Of a DNA stretch of 64,000 bases, positions 63,780 to 64,000 are shown one piece after another. Every line of letters begins with the position of its first letter. Positions within the stretch are counted from its first letter, which is position 1. The stretch spans positions 2,768,001-2,832,000 of the forward strand of contig NZ_AP023213.1 of assembly GCF_014218275.1 (NCBI RefSeq). The letters run 5' to 3'. Both the position numbers and the translations under genes were made by a program. The notes beneath the pieces are model-generated. The model saw only the letters and a program-made list of their open reading frames with translations. It did not search any database and was not told the DNA's origin. The stretch comes from Citrifermentans bremense (GTDB lineage: Bacteria; Desulfobacterota; Desulfuromonadia; Geobacterales; Geobacteraceae).

Positions 63780-63830
63780 ACGCACCCAAAGCTCCCCTCC
63801 CTAGCCCTCCCCCTCCGGGGGCGGGGACTC
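63780..63830. repeat. C/G-run intergenic repeat near the end of the window
   Basis: CTCCCCTCCC ... CCCCCTCCGGGGGCGGGGAC, a partial palindrome of the same style as those at 40819 and 62903. Confidence 0.45.
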
Positions 63831-63869
63831 ATCAGATAACTCCCTGGCAGCGCAAATCGACGCTCAATC

Positions 63870-64000
63870 TCAAAAAAGAAGACCCTGTTGCCCGATGACC
63901 GAAGGCAACCGCTTCGGGGCCTTGATACGCAACTGCTTGTTGACGTTCATGCGGCCAAAGACCACCTCGATGTCGGAAACCGACACCTCGAATTCCTCCG
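63870..64000 (-). CDS. C-terminal end of an unidentified gene (runs off window)
   Basis: The last 42 residues are readable: EEFEVSVSDIEVVFGRMNVN, then KQLRIKAPKRLPSVIGQQGL, ending in LF and a TGA at 63872-63870. The codon use fits a real gene of this genome. I do not recognise the family. Its start lies beyond the window. Confidence 0.5.
   Translation of the reverse strand, partial: EEFEVSVSDIEVVFGRMNVNKQLRIKAPKRLPSVIGQQGLLF

Overview
The window looks like a chromosomal segment of a Geobacter-type deltaproteobacterium (Desulfuromonadia; Geobacter, Citrifermentans or Geomonas). The basis is the GC-rich coding sequence, a PEP-CTERM/exopolysaccharide locus of the Geobacter type, a LexA operator of the exact G. 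sulfurreducens pattern GGTTN2CN4GN3ACC, a small GSU3473-like protein, and many anaerobe-type corrinoid proteins. The species call is inference; no rRNA is present. No CRISPR array or insertion sequence was seen. One tRNA, tRNA-Arg(CCG), is present.

Region 1 (1-20.3 kb): an exopolysaccharide locus, mostly on the minus strand and tightly packed. It holds glycosyltransferases (one a tandem double GT2), a hexapeptide acyltransferase, asparagine synthase, a FemAB-like protein, a polysaccharide deacetylase, a frameshifted outer-membrane barrel with a 5-bp repeat, a secretion ATPase, a tyrosine autokinase, a Wzz-like chain-length protein, a Wza-like export protein, the initiating sugar transferase and the TPR lipoprotein PrsT. 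Beyond it, on the plus strand, are a PEP-CTERM surface protein behind a sigma-54 promoter and a CAAX-protease-like membrane protein. The exosortase itself is not in view.

Region 2 (20.3-38 kb): housekeeping and envelope genes. They include an M1-like peptidase, a decayed chaN, an outer-membrane barrel, a LexA-regulated lexA/DUF6504-like/dinB set, a diadenylate-cyclase-domain protein, a nucleotide-sugar dehydrogenase, mutS, an N-acetylmuramoyl-alanine amidase, a zinc-ribbon protein with about eleven FGxxSF repeats, a DUF1573 protein and tRNA-Arg.

Region 3 (38-59.8 kb): the striking part, about 21.7 kb on the minus strand. Read in transcription order it runs: sulfate-binding protein, YezD-like protein, RNA leader, NifH-like protein without a complete cluster-ligand set, true NifH-like protein, NifB-like radical SAM protein, UroD-fold methyltransferase; then sulfate ABC transporter CysT-CysW-CysA; then a second copy of the same leader, NifX-like protein, cysteine synthase, a sulfonate/taurine-type ABC transporter with three binding proteins, NifD-like and NifK-like proteins, corrinoid protein, two more UroD-fold methyltransferases and a RACo-like corrinoid activator. 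The NifD-like protein keeps the P-cluster cysteines and the cofactor cysteine. NifB and NifX are present, so a complex iron-sulfur cofactor is likely. The sulfur genes argue for sulfur salvage rather than nitrogen fixation, in the manner of the methylthio-alkane reductase (Mar) system of Rhodospirillum rubrum, but here joined to a corrinoid methyl-transfer module. The two matching terminator-bearing leaders suggest that both halves are controlled together by attenuation downstream of the sulfate-uptake genes.

Region 4 (60-64 kb): a Pho box, pstC-pstA-pstB and phoU on the plus strand (pstS is not present), a terminator, and the tail of an unidentified minus-strand gene.
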